DNA from: Candidatus Woesearchaeota archaeon
GTDB taxonomy: Archaea > Nanobdellota > Nanobdellia > Woesearchaeales > DSVV01
Length of the DNA stretch: 6,752 nucleotides
Assembly (NCBI GenBank): GCA_016215305.1
Contig: JACRKI010000009.1
Span: 1 to 6,752, forward strand
Direction: 5' to 3'
The translations under genes were made by a program, and so were the position numbers. Positions 5,189-6,752 of this stretch are shown piece by piece. The stretch's first letter is position 1; every line of letters begins with the position of its first letter. The notes beneath the pieces were generated by a model that was not told the origin of the DNA, made no database searches, and was given only the letters and a program-made list of their open reading frames with translations.

Positions 5189-6487
5189 ATGACCTTTGCA
5201 AAAGATTTCTCAACATCAATCACTTCTGCAGATCCAATTGTCGCTGCGCTCATCGCAGCAGAAAAAAAGCGGCAGCATGATGGCTTGGAAATGATTCCCA
5301 GCGAAAGCTTTCCCAGCAAAGCAGTGCTTGAAGCGCTCGGCAGCGTCTTCAACAATAAATATTCTGAAGGCTATCCAAAAAAAAGATATTATGGCGGCAA
5401 CGAATTTGTGGATGAAGTCGAACAACTCGCGATTGACCGCGCAAAACAACTCTTTGGCGCAGAACACGCAAACGTGCAGCCATATTCCGGAAGCCCTGCA
5501 AACGCAGCAATTTATTTCGCACTCCTCGAACGAGGAGACAAAGTCATGGGCATGAGTCTCAGCCAAGGAGGACATCTGACGCATGGACACAGCGTGAATT
5601 TTTCCGGCAAATATTATTCCTTTAGCCAATACGGCGTGGACAAAGAAACAGAACAAATTGACATGGACGCTGTTCGCAAAATGGCAGTTGCGGAACAACC
5701 AAAGATGATTATCTCTGGCTACACTGCCTATCCTCGTTCCATTGATTTCAAAGGATTCGCGGAGATTGCAACAGAGGTTGGCGCATATTCCATGGTGGAC
5801 ATGAGCCACATTGCAGGACTCATTGCAGGAGACAGCCATCCAAGCCCATTCCCTTTTACTGATGTGGTCATGTCAACGACCCACAAAACATTGTGCGGTC
5901 CTCGCGGCGCAATGATTCTCTCCAAAAAAGATGATCCACTCCGAGAAAAATATCATCCTGAAAGTAAACTTGGCATTGCACAACGCATTGACAAAGCAGT
6001 GTTTCCAGGATTGCAAGGCGGCCCACATAATCACGCGATCGCCGCAAAAGCAGTCGCGTTTGGCGAAGCATTGCAGCCTTCATTCAAAATTTTTGCAAAA
6101 CAGATTGTCAAAAATGCGCAGGCACTTGCAGTGAGTTTGCAGGCAGAAGGATTGCGTCTTGTTTCTGGCGGTACAGACAATCATCTGCTGCTCGTTGATT
6201 TAACCAAACTTGGCGTCACTGGACAGCAGGCAGAGACTGCGCTTGACGCTGCCTGCATTACTGTCAACAAAAACACTGTTCCCTATGATGTTCGCGGTCC
6301 CTTTGATCCATCAGGGATTCGTCTCGGAACTCCTGCGCTCACTTGCCGCGGCATGAAAGAACAAGAGATGCAGGACATTGGGAAATGGATTGGAACTGTT
6401 GTGAAGAACTGGAATGATCCTGCTGCGATTGAAAAGGTTCGAAGTTCTGTTATGGATTTGACGAAACAGTATCAGATGTATGAATAG
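5189..6487 (+). CDS. glyA: Serine hydroxymethyltransferase (SHMT)
   Basis: This 432-residue protein, of normal SHMT length, is a PLP enzyme that interconverts serine and glycine while moving a one-carbon unit to a pterin cofactor. Visible are KYSEGYPKKRYYGG (57-70, with Glu60 and the tyrosine pair), PYSGSPAN (98-105), GGHLTHG (127-133), VDMSHIAGL (203-211, PLP-contacting Asp204 and His207), STTHKTLCGPRG with the Schiff-base Lys233, FPGLQGGPH (272-280), VSGGTDNHL (325-333), and SGIRLGTPA with substrate-carboxylate Arg378. The start is the ATG at 5189, placed by the TATA box at -26; a TTG at 5177 would add four residues and is less likely. The usual ASEN motif near the N-terminus reads PSES (Asn replaced by Ser40), and the residue before GGHLTHG is Gln rather than the common His. 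The sequence resembles bacterial, folate-using SHMTs; the cofactor used here cannot be told. Confidence 0.97.
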   Translation: MTFAKDFSTSITSADPIVAALIAAEKKRQHDGLEMIPSESFPSKAVLEALGSVFNNKYSEGYPKKRYYGGNEFVDEVEQLAIDRAKQLFGAEHANVQPYSGSPANAAIYFALLERGDKVMGMSLSQGGHLTHGHSVNFSGKYYSFSQYGVDKETEQIDMDAVRKMAVAEQPKMIISGYTAYPRSIDFKGFAEIATEVGAYSMVDMSHIAGLIAGDSHPSPFPFTDVVMSTTHKTLCGPRGAMILSKKDDPLREKYHPESKLGIAQRIDKAVFPGLQGGPHNHAIAAKAVAFGEALQPSFKIFAKQIVKNAQALAVSLQAEGLRLVSGGTDNHLLLVDLTKLGVTGQQAETALDAACITVNKNTVPYDVRGPFDPSGIRLGTPALTCRGMKEQEMQDIGKWIGTVVKNWNDPAAIEKVRSSVMDLTKQYQMYE

Positions 6488-6522
6488 TTTCTTTTCTTAA
6501 GTTGCTTTCACGAATAAGCAAC
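6488..6522 (+). terminator. Probable glyA terminator: T-rich tract and hairpin
   Basis: Directly after the glyA TAG is TTTCTTTTCTT (6488-6498), the kind of pyrimidine tract at which archaeal polymerase stops. It is followed by a perfect seven-pair hairpin, GTTGCTT (6501-6507) against AAGCAAC (6516-6522), with an eight-base loop. The hairpin has no T-run after it and is unlike the dispersed family, so the T-rich tract is the more likely stop signal. No convincing gene or RNA is visible in the remaining bases up to 6590. Confidence 0.45.
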
Positions 6523-6591
6523 ATTCTGAATCGCCTAGCAACGTAAAAATCACGCACCAGCAAAAGAAAACTCGATGGCATGTAATTATTA

Positions 6592-6606
6592 TTTTAAATT
6601 TTAATA
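6592..6606 (+). promoter_or_regulatory. Possible TATA box for the last reading frame
   Basis: The run TTTTAAATTTTAATA holds two overlapping TATA-like matches. The second (TTTTAATA, 6599-6606) is centred about 32 bases before the ATG at 6635, allowing a leader of a few bases. The region is A/T-rich overall, so chance matches are likely. Confidence 0.35.
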
Positions 6607-6634
6607 ACAATCTGGAGTTGTGCAGTTTTTTGAT

Positions 6635-6752
6635 ATGAATTCTTTTGAATCATCTTTCTTCCTATCATTAAACAATAACGAAGGAGAAGAAAAAACTCTT
6701 CTCTCGCTTCTTCTCCTTGAAAACACTTTCGATCAAACTCAAGTGTGTACAA
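6635..6752 (+). CDS. Unrecognised protein, 5' part only
   Basis: An ATG at 6635 opens a frame that stays open to the window end (39 complete codons). The residues seen begin MNSFESSFFLSLNNNEGEEK, followed by a leucine-rich stretch (TLLSLLLLE) and a polar segment. I do not recognise a family, and the visible part is too short to assign one. In favour of a real gene are a TATA-like run about 26-40 bases upstream and the absence of any competing gene. Against it are the small visible size and an inverted repeat inside it that itself dictates the Glu-rich then Leu-rich composition. A Shine-Dalgarno-like GGAG (6613-6616) is too far away to serve this ATG. Confidence 0.45.
   Translation, partial: MNSFESSFFLSLNNNEGEEKTLLSLLLLENTFDQTQVCT
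6681..6718. repeat. Perfect 11-base inverted repeat
   Basis: AAGGAGAAGAA (6681-6691) is the exact reverse complement of TTCTTCTCCTT (6708-6718), with a 16-base spacer. It lies inside the unrecognised frame that starts at 6635. It has no T-run after it and does not share the CAT/ATG plan of the dispersed hairpins. The purine-only left arm contains AAGGAG, which would be hidden when folded. Confidence 0.7.

Noticed and set aside
6501..6634. A possible small RNA (C/D box or tRNA-like) after glyA
   Set aside because: Only a seven-pair hairpin is seen. There is no clear box C with box D, no T-loop motif and no acceptor stem.

Overview
The window looks like a piece of an archaeal chromosome, most plausibly from a DPANN-type lineage such as Woesearchaeota or Pacearchaeota. 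The lineage is an inference. What is visible is an archaeal translation/transcription gene pair (ribosomal protein eL21 followed by RNA polymerase subunit Rpo4/RpoF), a class I lysyl-tRNA synthetase, TATA-like boxes about 26-27 nt upstream of start codons with no Shine-Dalgarno sequence (leaderless style), and T-tract terminators. Next to these sit genes of bacterial type: GroES, GroEL and serine hydroxymethyltransferase.

Layout from left to right. The 3' end of groES runs into the window on the plus strand and is followed, after a 173-nt gap, by a complete groEL. A bidirectional T/A tract separates groEL from a converging minus-strand pair, rpl21e then rpoF. The rpoF frame is interrupted by one in-frame TAA at codon 42, although sequence on both sides still reads as Rpo4. 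Upstream of rpl21e is its TATA box and then a long hairpin that terminates the next minus-strand unit. That unit is a small MscS-like membrane protein gene coupled to lysS by a 4-nt ATGA overlap. An 87-bp divergent promoter region with two back-to-back TATA boxes drives this unit leftward and glyA rightward. After glyA there is a short intergenic stretch and the start of an unrecognised plus-strand reading frame cut by the window end.

Functionally the genes are housekeeping: protein folding (GroES/GroEL), transcription and ribosome components, tRNA charging, membrane tension or osmotic response, and one-carbon/glycine metabolism. I see no defence system, CRISPR array, transposase, tRNA or rRNA gene.

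The most unusual structure is a family of three intergenic hairpins (207-252, 346-384, 2805-2853). They share one architecture: an A/T-rich outer stem ending in a T-run, an invariant CAT/ATG stem, a symmetric TC/TC (or GA/GA) internal loop, and a variable inner stem with a three-base loop. One overlaps the groES stop codon, one ends five bases before the groEL start, and one separates lysS from rpl21e. Their stems differ by compensatory changes, which argues that the fold is maintained. The other point needing attention is the nonsense codon in rpoF.
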